Source: Cordilura impudica
Taxonomy: Eukaryota; Arthropoda; Insecta; Diptera; Scathophagidae
Reading direction: 5' to 3'
DNA: 64,000 nt
Assembly: GCA_963682025.1 (NCBI GenBank)
Contig: OY821518.1
Span: 218,766,868-218,830,867 of the forward strand
In this document: in pieces, positions 1 through 11,808 of the stretch
How positions within the stretch are numbered: the stretch's first letter is position 1
Layout of the letters: each line of letters begins with the position of its first letter
The notes under the pieces: model-generated
Databases searched by the model: none
Told to the model about the DNA's origin: nothing
The model's input: the letters and a program-made list of their open reading frames with translations, nothing else
Translations under genes and position numbers: made by a program

Positions 1-136
1 ATATGTGTGTTTGAGTGTTCGTATGCTTAAATGTTTTTTGTTACATGAATATATGCGAATGAAAGAATTAATGAATGAATGAATGAATGTTTAAATGGTT
101 TTGTTTTTATGACACTATATGGGTATGTCCATTACA
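1..136 (-). repeat. 3' LTR of Gypsy copy 1 (cut by window edge)
   Basis: Bases 2-136 match 6509-6643 with no difference seen. The inner end reads TGTAATGG on the minus strand, the expected TG start. It is preceded (137-145 on plus) by a short purine run, GAGGG on minus, acting as the polypurine tract. The remaining ~370 bp of the LTR lie outside the window, so the target-site duplication cannot be read. Bases 137-367 are 3' untranslated sequence with no other feature seen. Confidence 0.9.
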
Positions 137-367
137 CCCTCAACGACTAGATTGAAAATTGCAGTGTTTTGAAAATTTACTGAATGAATTTCAAAAGTGC
201 TGTGATTTTCAATCATAAATAATACAAATGTGTTTTCATATTTTCTTAACATACAAAAAAAATTTTAGTATAAAATTTTGTGTTGTGTCATAACAATTAG
301 TTGGCTGATATTAATAAAAAAAAAAAACTTAATGTCTACTTATTGTCTAACATGTTTTATTTTTCTG

Positions 368-3300
368 TTAACATGAGTAATTATATTTTTTCAAAATATT
401 GTTGTGAAATTCTTTTAGTTTATTGTTAATATTTATTACGGAATTTACGCCCTTTCTTTCAACTATTGGGTATGGACCTCTATAAGGGCTCTGGTTCTTC
501 CTTCTAGTTTCTAATTTAAGGTATACTAAATCTCCTACTGCTAAGTTTGGTACATTGCTGTTCTTATCATAGTTTTGTTTTCTCTTAAGTTTAGCAACGT
601 TAATTAGATCTTTAGCTTTTCGTAAAGATTCTCTTAACCTAATTTTCATTTCGTTAGCATAATTTTCTAAATTATATACCGGTCTGTCGTCGTTTATGAC
701 GTCATTTGGTAATCTTGGTATTTTCCCAAATACTAATTCATATGGTGAAAATTCTGTGTCTACGTTTGGTGTACTGTTATAAGCGAAACTGTAATATGGT
801 AACCATTGGTGCCATTCATTATTTTCTACAAAATTTAGTAGAAATTCATTTAAAACTCGATTGTTTCTTTCAATGGTTCCGACTGTTTGATGATGGTAGG
901 GTGCAGAAAAAATTTGTTTTGTTTGTTACATTGTACAAATATTTTTAAGCAATTCATTTGCGAATTCTGTACCTCTGTCGGATTTAAGTATTTTGAAAAT
1001 TCCATATTTTAATATTACTTGTTCAACAAGTGTTTTTGCAATAGAGCTTGCTTCTTTTGTTCTCATTGGATGCAAAATTACGTATTTTGTCAGTTCACAT
1101 TGTGCTGTCAAAATATATCGATAACCGTTTGATATACTCAAAAGTCCGACCGTATCAATACTAATTGTTTCAAAACCAGTGTTTGGTGTATCCGTTATTA
1201 TCATGTTTTCTTTTGTGTATTTAGTTTGCTTGTTTCTTGTGCAACTTTAACAATTGTTGATATGCCTTTTTACCATCTTGTTCATGTTCTTCCAAATAAA
1301 TTTCTGTTTTAGTTTTAAAATTGTCTTTCTTATTCCAAGATGTCCTCCTAATGGTGAATTGTGGTATTCATATATTAAATTTTTCATAATATTTTTATCT
1401 TTAATTTCTTTTGGGGCTCTATAAATTATTATTTTCAATGGGTTCAAATTTTTCTCTATGCGTTCTGTTTGCTTTTTATTAAAAATTCTTTTAAATTCAT
1501 CGATGGGCATGCCTCCTAATATATCTTTTTCTTCAATTGCTAGCTTTTCTATATTTAATTTAGTCGTTTTTGATGATAACTTATCCATAATCGAAACGTA
1601 TTTCGGAGGAATTTCGTTATATCTAACTATTACCCCATTATTATTTATTTCTATCTTTGTGCAATTAATATTTTCTTCATATATAAATTTTAATTTTCTT
1701 ATATTTCTGAGTTGGCCTGACTTCGAATGAGAGTTGTAGTTCTCCTTGTCTACCTTGCTTTTGTTTTTGGCAGTCATTCCCCTAGTTATTGCAAACAGTC
1801 TTTTATTATCATCACAATTCGTCGGTATCATACTCTTGAGTATGTCCGAATCTATTTTAATTCTTGATAAGGCATCGGCATTTGTATTGATTTTTCCTGG
1901 TTTGTAGATTATGTCGAAATCATAATCTGATAAGTCTATACGTATTCTTGTCATTTTAGATGATGGGTTTTTGTGTGTGAATAAAGATACGAGTGGTCTG
2001 TGGTCTGTTACTACGATAAACTTTCTGCCATATAGATATGGTCTGAAAAAATTTATTCCCCAATGAATAGCTAACAGTTCTTTTTCTATCACGGGTTTAT
2101 TAATATCATGTTTATTTAGAGTTTTGCTTGCGTAAGAAATTGGCAAGTCTTTTCCTATGTCTCCTTGACTTAGAATTGCACCGACTGCAAAATCAGATGC
2201 GTCTGTTGTGAGAACGAATGGTTTTTCAAAATCCGGGTATTGTAAAATTGGGGGTTTTATGAGTTTTTCTTTCAGTAGTTCGAAAGATTTTTGACAGTCG
2301 TCCGTCCATTCGAATTTTTGTCCTTTTTTTACCAAATTGTTTAAGCATTTTGTTATTTGTGCAAAATTTTGTATAAATCGTCTGTAATAGTTACAAAAAG
2401 CCACGAAACGCCTGGTTTCATCACTGCAGGTTGGCACTGGATAATTCTTTATAGGTTCATATTTAGAAGGGTCTGTTTTTATACCTTCTTTTGTAATTAA
2501 GTGACCGAGATATGTTACTTCTGATTTTAGAAATACGCATTTGTTTGCGTTTAATTTTAAATTATATTTTCGTAGTCTTTCAAAAACTGCTTTTAAATTG
2601 TCATTATGGTGTCTTAGACTACAACCAAACACTATTATATCATCGACATACAAAAATGCTTGGCTATCTAAACCACTCAGAGCAATTGTAAGCATTCTTT
2701 GAAAACTATTGCTTGAAATTTTTAGTCCAAATGGTAAGCGTTTAAATTGAAAATGTCCTTTGTTTGTTGAAAATGCCGTCAATGGTCTCGAGTCTTTGTG
2801 TAGTGGTATTTGATGAAAGGAACTTGAACGTCCAATTCTGTCGAGCACATCCTCTAATCTAGTCAAAGGATAACGGTCGTTGCAAAGTTTCTTATTTAGT
2901 TGCCTATAATCCACTACGAGTCTCCATTTCTTTTTGTCCCCACTGCTCATTTTTGGTACTATCAGTAATGGTGAATTATATGGGCTCACGGATGGTTCTG
3001 CTATATCCGTATCGAGTAAAGTATCTATCTGTCCGTCTATTTCTTCTAATTGTGATTGTGGTAGTCTGTAATTTTTGATATACACTGGAGTTTGGTCATT
3101 TACACTTAAATGTTGTGTGTAAAAATTATTTGTCGTTAATATTTCCCCTTCTAAGTGAAAAATATCTGGGTATTCTTCAAAAATTTTATATAATGATTCT
3201 TGTGCAATTTTGTCATTGGATTCGAAACTCAAAACTTCAATTAATTCTTGAAAACGTTTTTTGTCCATATTGTCTTTCTTCTTTTGACAAATGACATGAT

Positions 3301-4003
3301 AATTTTTTAAAGGTTCAGTTTGTACTGATAAATTTTTTATTCTCATTTCCCTGTCATTTACGTTAAGTAATCTTATATGAGCGAAACCTTCTTTAGGTAC
3401 TATAGAATTTCCTACGAATACGCCTCCTTGAATTTCTTTACTGAACACTACGCTATCTTCATATATATTTAATTTTACTCTATGAATCACTTCAGATCTA
3501 GCGGGAATAATTACCTCAAATGCCTCTGAGAGGCTTGAATGTATTGGTAGAGTGATCTCTTGATCCTCAATAATGAGTGTTATAGTGCATGTTTCTAGGT
3601 CTATCTTACTTAGACAATTTTTCAGAAAATCCTGTCCTAAAATACCGTCAGTCTCTATCGGAAATTTGTCATCTACTAAATTAAAATCTTGAGTGTACGA
3701 TTTCTCCCCAAAGTATAAATTGACATCCACCACTCCTTTTGAATAAATTATTTCATTAATAATTCCAGTCAATTTGCATTTGTCCCTGTCGTTAAAGTAA
3801 AGGTCACCGTCCAAATTTATTGTTCTTATTACCGATACGTCTGCTCCCGTGTCTATTATAAATGTTAGGTTTCTTTTGGAGTCCTTTGATCTTAGAGAAA
3901 TTATATTTGTAGCATTTTTCGATATCCTATATATTTTTAATTTTGGTTGCCCGGAGAACGACTCTCGTTCGCATGTCCTTCTTCTGGGTCCAATTCGTTT
4001 CCC
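368..4003 (-). pseudogene. pol: Gypsy copy 1 pol (protease-RT-RNase H-integrase), inactivated
   Basis: One frame from about 4003 to 368 carries the whole pol. An aspartic protease has DTGADVS (DTG at 3845-3853), upstream of the first start codon, so translation must come from gag. RT follows with YVDD near 2639-2650. RNase H has TDAS and VVTDHRPL. Integrase has the zinc-binding HHCC region, then D (SIDTVG), D (KSDRGTEF) and E (TIERNNR). Defects: an in-frame loss of about 11 codons near 2821-2835 removes RT motif A with its catalytic Asp, leaving GRSSSFHQ; TAA stops sit at 1249-1247 (between the two zinc-finger Cys) and 928-926. Reading continues in the same frame after both stops, so these are point mutations. 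Pol lies in the -1 frame relative to the gag tail and overlaps it by about 22 codons. Confidence 0.9.
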
Positions 4004-5248
4004 TCATTTATTACCCTGATTCTACTATTTTGGTATCCACGATTGTTATTATTTCCGCGATTTTGTCCTCTAAAGTTTTGTCCACGGTTATTTCCACGAG
4101 TTTGATTGTTATTCTGTCTGAAATTATTGTTATAATTAGCATTGTTATTATTGTTATATTGAATCGACCGAGAATGGTTCTGCACAGTATTGTTGTGCTG
4201 TCCTTGGAATCTATGTCCTGTGGTATTTCCACGATTGTTATTTGTAAAATTTTGTTATATTTGAATTGCTGTATGTTGAGCGATTGTACCTTCTGTTGTT
4301 ATTAAAATTATTATTAAAATTACGTCCCCTGGAATTATTATTTCGTCTTATGTTGTTTTGCCTAAAGTACATAAGATTTCCTTGCGTACCAGTTGTCCTC
4401 TCTAATTCTCTTGCGAGATTTATCGCTTCAGGAAGAGTTTTTGGCTGGGCTAAGCATATCGCTTGCCTTAAATTGTCATTCAGATTATTTTTGAATACAG
4501 TGAGACTGAATTTTTGATTATTTCGTACTATGTAATCTTTTCTCTCAGTAGTGACTGTACCTTCTAGCTCTGAAATGTGCATAGAATTAAGCTCTGACGT
4601 CAAGCTTAATATATTACCACTGAAATTTGCCACGCTTTGATTTCTTTGCGTGCAATTATTCAATTTTGAATATATTTCCGGGATTGTAAACGGACTCTTG
4701 TAAATTTTTGATAACTCTGATTTTATATTTTCAAAGGTATCAATTGGTTCTAATATGCCAATTGCTGTACGTACCTTAGCTCCCAATTTTACTTCACGCA
4801 CAAATTCTATAAAAGTTTTCTTACTATCTACTGTCAAAGTCAAGTAAATTAATTCTGTTATCTTAAGAAATGAAATTAGTTCTTTATAGTTGCCATTAAA
4901 TTCTGGGACAACCTTCAAAGAAGTATTTATGTCAAATTCTGCCATTGCCATTGCTTTGGTCCCTGGAGTTGAACTTTGTTGACTTTCTAAATCTTTCTGC
5001 TCTTCTAGTTTAGATTTTGTGTCTTTATAAATTTTTTGAAATTTCGCTTTTACTTCAGTTAGTTTTGCAAAATCTAAATCTGGCGTTAATTCCAATCTTT
5101 CAAACTTTGTTTTTAGATTTTCTATTTCCTCAATTTTTTGTAAAATCGTATCTAATTTGTACCTTTTTGTACCTTGCTTTTTTAGATTATCTAGAATTTG
5201 CACCAAAGTCCTTAATGTGTCCTCAATTTCATTCATAACGAAAAACAA
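3937..5248 (-). pseudogene. gag: Gypsy copy 1 gag, frameshifted
   Basis: Gag starts at 5248 with an ATG and runs 336 codons to a TAA at 4238. It has an N-terminal coiled-coil-like Lys/Glu-rich part, a capsid-like middle and an Asn/Arg-rich tail. The Asn/Arg/Gly-rich tail goes on in another frame from about 4250 to the stop at 3937, so a one-base indel near 4240-4255 splits gag. No CCHC zinc knuckle is seen; the basic RG/NN-rich tail probably replaces it as nucleic-acid binder, as in related insect elements. The tail overlaps pol, consistent with -1 ribosomal frameshifting, although the slip site was not identified. Confidence 0.8.
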
Positions 5249-5347
5249 AAAATTTTTTTTTTTATTTATTTAGACAAAAAGAGATTCGAAAAAAAAATTC
5301 CTTTTTTTTTTTTACATTTTTGAAAAATAATTTTGAAACTTAAAATT

Positions 5348-5608
5348 TTAAACAATTTGCAAATTTTTATTAATGTGCTTATGCACGTAGTTTTTATAAT
5401 ATTTGTTAATTTTATTACCTACATAAATGCATAGTAAAAACAAAAAAAACAAAATAATTATATCTAGAGTTATAATTTTACTTTCTAGTAGACTGCTGTT
5501 GTTGTGGTTGTTGTTGCTGTTGTTCGTTGCCGGTTGATTGAAGATTATTTCTTCCTTCTTTTCCGTACTCCACCAGTTCCCCATAGGATAAAGATTTTGC
5601 TGTTGCAA
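5348..5608 (-). CDS. small ORF 2 upstream of gag, one membrane segment
   Basis: An 86-codon frame from 5608 to 5348 that overlaps the C-terminal end of small ORF 1. The first half is polar and Asn-rich. Residues ~48-66 form one strongly hydrophobic stretch (ITLDIIILFFLFLLCIYVG) followed by a Lys-rich tail, which predicts a single-pass membrane protein with a basic end. The position matches the second of the two small ORFs known in 412/mdg1 elements, whose function is unknown. It is too short to stand as an env gene. The start codon is a guess, since the frame is open only from near there. Confidence 0.5.
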   Translation of the reverse strand: MQQQNLYPMGNWWSTEKKEEIIFNQPATNNSNNNHNNSSLLESKIITLDIIILFFLFLLCIYVGNKINKYYKNYVHKHINKNLQIV

Positions 5609-5903
5609 TCAGGCCCCAAACTGTGTCTGATCTTAGGCTCGGAATTGCCTTTAGCTCTCTGTTAATTGCGTTTATAGCTTTTTCAACAGCGAGTAGTGTT
5701 GCAAAGCTCTTTGTGCCAGGATATTTCTTCTCTGTTTGTTGAATATTTTGAATGTCCTTTTTGAATTTTACTAAGCGTTCACGTCTTCCGCCTCTAGATT
5801 TAAATTTTAGTACCACCTTTGGTATCGCTGTCAGATGGCTGTCTCTATTTCTTTCTTGTCGATTATAATACTCCTGTAGACTAATTCTCTTAGGACCTTC
5901 CAT
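5478..5903 (-). CDS. small ORF 1 upstream of gag, unknown function
   Basis: A 141-codon frame with an ATG at 5903, the first ORF after the 5' LTR and leader. The N-terminal part is basic (FKSRGGRRERLVKF), the middle is helical and charged, and the C-terminus is a run of Gln (5478-5530). No catalytic motif is visible. It matches in position and size the first small ORF of 412/mdg1-type elements. It is intact here, unlike gag and pol. Bases 5904-6121 upstream are the non-coding leader. Confidence 0.6.
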   Translation of the reverse strand: MEGPKRISLQEYYNRQERNRDSHLTAIPKVVLKFKSRGGRRERLVKFKKDIQNIQQTEKKYPGTKSFATLLAVEKAINAINRELKAIPSLRSDTVWGLIATAKSLSYGELVEYGKEGRNNLQSTGNEQQQQQPQQQQSTRK

Positions 5904-6121
5904 AGAGAGTGGGAAAAAAAAATTTTTGTCGCCTTTTGTAGTTTATAATTGTCAAGATCTTTTCTTAAAATTGCGTGTATGTCGTCTTCTTTATTGCTGG
6001 GATATCATCTTTTACAGTTGGTTCTCAAGGATACAATTTATCAAAAGGTTCCCAGGATAATGTAATTTTTACGTAAAAAACTTAAAAAAAAAATATTCCA
6101 AAATTCGATTGTCCTTATTAA

Positions 6122-6137
6122 GGACGCAGGATCGCCA
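6122..6137 (-). other. primer-binding site of Gypsy copy 1
   Basis: On the minus strand the sequence TGGCGATCCTGCGTCC lies directly inside the 5' LTR. The TGGCGA start is the form used by retroelements primed by the 3' end of a host tRNA; 412/mdg1 relatives use an Arg-type primer that begins in the same way. The tRNA was not matched over its full length. Confidence 0.6.
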
Positions 6138-6643
6138 TATAATAAATTTGGTTCTATAACACAGTTCACAGCAATACTGCGGTTGAACGTGTGTTTATTT
6201 CCTTTAGCTTAAACTGCTTGGTTTTAGCTATTTAGGAAAAAGATTTTTATATTTACCAAAATAAAATAATTAGAACTTACTTCAAGCTGAAGTACAAGAA
6301 GATTGACTTCAACCATTGTCCTGTGGCTTTATTTATTTCAAATTATTGATTACCTAAGCATTATTCAATAATCAATACTTACATTAAAAACTATGAACTA
6401 TTTACTAAAGAATTTCTTAACAAAGAAAGAATAAAAATTATGTGGAGTGTGGAGTAAACAAATATCGGAATTATGACAATTATGACTGTGTCAGCTAAAT
6501 GTAAACAGTATGTGTGTTTGAGTGTTCGTATGCTTAAATGTTTTTTGTTACATGAATATATGCGAATGAAAGAATTAATGAATGAATGAATGAATGTTTA
6601 AATGGTTTTGTTTTTATGACACTATATGGGTATGTCCATTACA
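6138..6643 (-). repeat. 5' LTR of Gypsy copy 1
   Basis: Defined on the outer side by the TGTAATGG end at 6643 and on the inner side by the primer-binding site at 6137, giving about 506 bp. It includes a (GAAT)n run near 6575-6592 shared with the left LTR. The inner end (reads ...TTATTATA on minus) lacks a clear CA, so that edge is uncertain by a few bases. Promoter and polyadenylation signals must lie here, but I could not place them. Confidence 0.75.
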
Positions 6644-6757
6644 GAAATAAAACAATTGCACATTGCAGGTGCGTTAACAATAATAAAGTACAATAGTGTA
6701 CTTAATCTCGTTAACATAAAACAAACAAAAGAAAAATAAAAAAGAACAACAACATCT

Positions 6758-7935
6758 ATGGCTACTGCCAGCACGAGTGCTAGTGCACTTGACATGGATG
6801 AGGAAAGTGACAGTGAATTTGAATGGCAAACTATTCCATACGCCAAAAAACGTCCAAACTCACCCGAGTCATTTAAAAATAAACGTAGACATGTTGACAA
6901 CAAGGAAGAATCCACAACATCAGGCAGCAATAGATTCATCGATTCAGACATCGAAGACGCTGCTAATGAAGAAGCTGCAAGCAATATTTTAGAATCTTCG
7001 CAACCAAAACCACCACCATTATATATCCCAAATGTAACTAACATAAAAACATGACCCAACATTTTTCCAGTATAATTTCCCCAACGCAATACTCATATAA
7101 GGCTCTTAGAGACGGAAAAATTAGAGTTATGGTGAAAACCATTACATCGTATAGAACTTTGGTTTCAAATCTAAAAATTAAAAAAATAAGTTTTCATTCT
7201 TTACAGACGAAACAAGATAGAGCATACCGAATAGTCATTAAGAATTTACATTACTCAACCAACATAAATGACATGAAGACATTTATCGAAAAATTTGGAC
7301 ACAAAGTAAGAAATATTTCTAACATAACCAGTAATTTAACAAAGCAACCTCTTTCTATGTTCTTTGTCGACCTTGAGCCGAGTGATAGCAATAAGGAAAT
7401 ATATCCTGACCCACATTAATAATGCAGATATTGTTGTTGAACCACCGCGTAAAACTAGAAACATTCCACAATGTCATCGTTGTCAACAGTATGGTCATAC
7501 TAGGTCCTACTGCAATAAAACATTCAAATGCGTCAAATGTGGTGCAAATCATATCACAGCTGAATGTACAAAGAGTACATCTACTCCAGCTAAATGTGCA
7601 AATTGTCTGGAATCACAACCTGCTAGTTACAGAGGATGTGTTGTTCATCAACAAATTAAAAGAAAACTACAAAGCAAAATTTCAAATTTTGAACAAGCAG
7701 AAAGCAAAGTTTCGTTAATGAAGACATGCCTCAAACGAACGTGGTAAATAACAACAATGCCCAATACACGCCAAATGTAGCATATTCAGAAGCCCTTAAA
7801 GGCAATTCCAACTCTATCAACGAAAATGAAAACTCTATTTTAAAAAAAATAGAAACACTATTAACCAAACAAATGGAGCTGACAAACACATTACTAAATA
7901 TGATGCCAGTTTTGTGTACCAAATTATGTCAATAG
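6758..7935 (+). pseudogene. LINE ORF1: gag-like RNA-binding protein
   Basis: ORF1 starts with ATG at 6758 and ends with TAG at 7933-7935. An acidic, Ser-rich N-terminus leads to the PPPLYIP motif common before the RNA-binding part of jockey ORF1. It is followed by three Cys/His knuckles near 7478-7650: CHRCQQYGHTRSYC, CVKCGANHITAEC and a third with CANC. The C-terminal end ends in a helical segment rich in Leu and Lys. The frame changes near 7050, 7370 and 7730, so at least three indels break it. The product would coat element RNA and help transport it into the nucleus. Confidence 0.8.
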
Positions 7936-10557
7936 ATCTACGTTTAGCAACATGGAATTCTAACGGTCTCTCAAATCACCTACGGGAGGTCGAAATTTTC
8001 CTACTGACAAACAATATTGACATATTTTTAATATCCGAAACACACTTCACTAAGAAGTCATTTTTTAAAATGAAAGAGCTCACGGAGGTTCAGCAATTTT
8101 AATAAAATCAGGTATAAAGTACGAACTTGGTGAGTCAATACTAAATGAATCATTACAAGCTGCCTGTATAAAACTAAAGTGCAATAACCACACAGTAACC
8201 GTACGTTCAATTTAATGTCTACCTCGTCACAATATAAAATGTGAGGACTACCAAAACTTTTTTAACAAACTTGGTCCAAGGTTTATAGTGGGTGGAGATT
8301 TTAACGCCAAACACCCTTGGTTGGGTTCACGTCTTATTAACCCTAAAGGTAGAGAGAGCGCTTCATAAGTGTCTCACTATAAAAAACATATCTGTACTCT
8401 CAACGGGTAAACCAACATATTGGCCTACCGATCAAAATAAAACTCCAGATCTAATTGACTTTTTTGTATTTGCGGGAATACCCATTAATCAACTTGGTAT
8501 TATGCAAAATTTCGATCTAAGTTCAGACCATTCACCAGTTATATCATCATACAACACTTCCACTAGACTTACATATAAGAACCAAAAACTCATTACAAAC
8601 AAAACAGATATGGTGCTTATTGGTTAGACAAAAACCTAAATTTAAGTTTGTCTATAACAAATAATTTGGAACTGTATAACGCTGTGGAACTACTCACTAA
8701 CTTGCTACATGAAGCTGCTTTTATGCCAAATCCAAAATGTAATCTTTCAGACTTAGAAAACAAAGTTAAACTTTCATCAAAAACACGCGAGCTTATTAGA
8801 ACTAAAAGAAGATTAAGAAAAACTTGGCAACTAAGCAGAAATCCGTACGACAAAAGGTTACGAAACCATTCAACAAAAAATCTTAGAATTCATTTAGCCA
8901 ACTTAAAAAATAAATCTATTGAAGATTTTTTCGAAAATATAAATACAGATAATGACAATGTACACAATTTGTGGAAAGCAACAAAATTTTTGATAAGACC
9001 AACGAAAAGAAATCCCCCATTCAAAGTGGTACATGGTACATGCCATACAAGTATGGCAGAAGCTTTTGCCAAACATCTTTTTAAAACTATTGAAATTCAC
9101 CCATTCGATAACTCTGCGGTAGGTGAAGAAATTCTCTATAAATGTCTAGATGCTCCCTACCAAATGAGCTTGCCAATAAAACATATTTCGCCTTCGGAAA
9201 TCAAAGCCGAAATAAAAATTTTGAATATCTAAAAATCTCCCGGATATGATAGTATAGACGGGAAAGTTATTAAAAATCTTCCAGAAAAAGCCATTATATT
9301 CCCTACAAAGATTTATAACTCAATTTTACAATTAAATCACTTTCCACCGCAGTGGAAATGCGCTGAGATTATTATGATAAAAAAGCCAAATAAGCCAGAA
9401 AACGAAATCTCTTCATATAGACCAATAAGGCTTTTAAGTATTTTTTCAAAACTATTCGAAAAAATATTTTTGCGTCGCTTGTCACCAATTCTATAAAATC
9501 TGAGAATTATTCCCGAACACCAGTTTGGGTTCAGACAAAACCACGGTACACCAGAACAATGCGAATGTGTAATAAACGTTATACGAAAATCTTTGGAAGA
9601 AAAAAAAATACTGTTCTGCAGTTTTCTTAGATATACAATAGGCATTTAACAGAGTGTGGCACACTGGTCTGTACCAAAAATAAAAAGTCTTCTTTCAGCT
9701 ACCTTTTATTCCATCATCAAATCTTATTTAGAGAATAGAATGTTTTGCGAAAAAATTCAAGATGATAAATCTTATATTCTAGATATAAGAGCAGGCGTCC
9801 CTCAGGGCAGCGTTCTTAGCCCGGTGTTATACACGATCTTTACAGCAGACATGCCAGTTCTGGAGCAAATAAGCGTTTCAACATATGCAGATGACACTGC
9901 AATATTAGCTACAGATGAATCCTGTTCCATGGCTTCCACTTGTGTGCAAAATGAGTTAAATTTGTTAGAATCCTGGCTAAGAAAATGGAAAATTAAAGTA
10001 AACGCAGAATAATCTGTACACGTAGCTTTTGCTCTAAGGAGAGGAGATTGTCCTAGCCTTACAATAAATAATATGCAAATCCCTAATAAGGGTTGTGTAA
10101 AGTACCTTCGAATGCACATGGATCTTCGTCTAAGATGGAAGCAACACATAAAAGCCGAAAGGCAACATTTAAACATGAAAAATAGAAAACTTTTCTGGTT
10201 ACTCGGTCCAAAATCACAACTGAATATAGAAAATAAATTAAGACTTTATAAAGCAATTTTGAAACCTGTATGGACCTATGGCGTTCAGCTCTGGGGAACC
10301 GCAAGCAACTCAAACATTGATAACAATCCAAAACCCTAAGACTTATTGTTCAAGCTCCATGGTTTATTACAAACGAAACAATACATAACGACCTTAAAAT
10401 TCAAACTGTTAAGGAAGTAATAAAAACTTTAAGTGAGAAATATTTAACTAGACTTAGTAACCATGTTAACCATCTAGCTATTGCATTACTGGACGACTCA
10501 AATGAATTGCATAGACTGCAAAGATACCACATCTTAGACCTTCCTTTTCGAAATTAA
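7926..10557 (+). pseudogene. LINE ORF2: AP-endonuclease and reverse transcriptase
   Basis: ORF2 begins at the ATG at 7926 (MSIDLRLATWNSNGL, endonuclease motif with the conserved WN). Later endonuclease motifs are SETHF, GGDFNAKHP near 8300 and SDHSPV near 8527. The RT shows SPGYD near 9240, PISSYRPI-like sequence near 9415, AGVPQGSVLSP near 9795 and the catalytic YADD at ~9891-9902. Stops and shifts occur near 8102, 8215, 8625, 9230, 9496, 9640 and 10011. The C-terminal part ends with LDLPFRN and TAA near 10555. It would nick target DNA and prime reverse transcription from the nick. Bases 10558-10910 are the 3' UTR. Confidence 0.85.
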
Positions 10558-10910
10558 ATATTTGTTAACAATCAATATTTTGTTTGTTTTATCTTTGTAT
10601 ATTGTTTATATGAAAATACTATAAGAATATTTAAATCTTGTTAGTTAAATATAAGTTAAATTTATGTTACAAATATAAATATTTTAAATTTATTAGTAAA
10701 TTTAAATTTATTTACTTTTAAGTTTTCTCGTTATAAATACTGTAAATATGTTTGTTTATATCTGTTAAACAGAAGATTTTCTGAACTTATAGTTGTACTT
10801 TCTGGAGTACATCTACAAATGTTATTATTAGATTTTCATCAGATTGCTTATTACCGTATGTATGTAGATAGATAGATTGCAATTTAAATAAACTAACAAA
10901 AAAAAAATTT

Positions 10911-11808
10911 TTTTTACCTACTTTATTAGAAATATATTTGAGAGTCCACTGTTGCCGTGTTACCACTATATCCTGGAACGATAATAATAATTTCTCTTAT
11001 TGCATTTACTACTTACTCAACACAATTAATTGGATCCGTATTTATTTGGCATATATACCAGACCTTATCCGATTCTTTAACATCTCTTATTCTTAGGATC
11101 CAGGCACGTTTCTCAGCATGTGTTACGCTCATACGATGATTTTGTATTGTCAATATGGTTTATGTATCGACACGTAGTAATGCTGTCTGTGGAAATAAAA
11201 TAAATGTTTGCAAAGTCTTTGTATTACATCGAAAAGAGTTTTTGTAGTAGACCAGCTCTTATCATTAGGTATTTATATATAATAATAAACAAAATGTCAG
11301 TTGTTAAGAACTAGCATTTTAGTCAAAATTGTGTTTATGAAATGTTTCCATTTTCTGATTTTTATTGTACATAGAATGTTAAGAAGTTTCCTGTTAACAT
11401 GCAAAACCATTCTTTTTTTTAATTTTAAATTCTTGAGAAACTTTCGATTAATTCAAGACTGAAGGTTGCGAAACTCTGAATTACAATAAATGCTGTTTTA
11501 AAATAAAAACCTCCCTAATCTTTTTTGTTACTTTTTTGTCTGAGTTTTAGAGAAAGGATTTTCCTTATCCCTCTAAATGTAAAGATTAAAGTTTTGTTTG
11601 TTTTGTAAACATTAAGATTTTCCAAATGTTGATTCTAACTGACTGTTTTCATTATCAACCAGAACTACAACAACAAAAATAAATCTATATTTTCTTTGTG
11701 AATATCCATGAATTCCTTTGGATTTCTTAGCGAATAATTTGTATATTTTTTCTATGTTTTTTTTTATTAAGTAAAAATATTTTAAGTTCTATTGTAACTT
11801 AAAAAAAA
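10911..11808. other. unassigned AT-rich DNA
   Basis: About 0.9 kb between the LINE tail and the next element. No coding frame, inverted ends or recognisable repeat was found. Confidence 0.5.

Larger units (their letters stand above)
1..6643 (-). mobile_element. Gypsy-type LTR retrotransposon, copy 1 (412/mdg1-like)
   Basis: An LTR retrotransposon read on the minus strand, nearly complete except that its 3' LTR runs off the window start. In order on the minus strand: 5' LTR (6643-6138), primer-binding site, small ORF 1, small ORF 2, gag, pol (protease, reverse transcriptase, RNase H, integrase), a short purine tract, 3' LTR. Two small ORFs before gag are a known trait of the 412/mdg1 lineage, and the pol motifs fit it. 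There is no env-like frame after pol. The coding part is dead (gag frameshift, RT deletion, two stops in integrase), yet the LTR parts that can be compared are identical over 135 bp, so insertion looks recent. Confidence 0.9.
6646..10910 (+). mobile_element. Jockey-clade non-LTR retrotransposon (LINE), inactivated
   Basis: A two-ORF LINE that begins at or just after the Gypsy LTR and ends in an A-run after AATAAACTAAC (10895-10910). ORF1 carries zinc knuckles, ORF2 an endonuclease and a reverse transcriptase; the two overlap by 10 bp in ATGTCAATAG (7926-7935), typical for jockey-type elements. No RNase H was seen after the RT. Frameshifts and stops occur in both ORFs. The 5' end may have been cut when the Gypsy element inserted beside it. 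Confidence 0.85.

Noticed and set aside
3943..4517. Plus-strand frames across the gag region
   Set aside because: They are antisense shadows of the Asn-rich gag tail.
5348..5608. Small membrane ORF as an envelope gene
   Set aside because: It lies before gag, is only 86 codons and has no signal peptide or fusion-protein layout.
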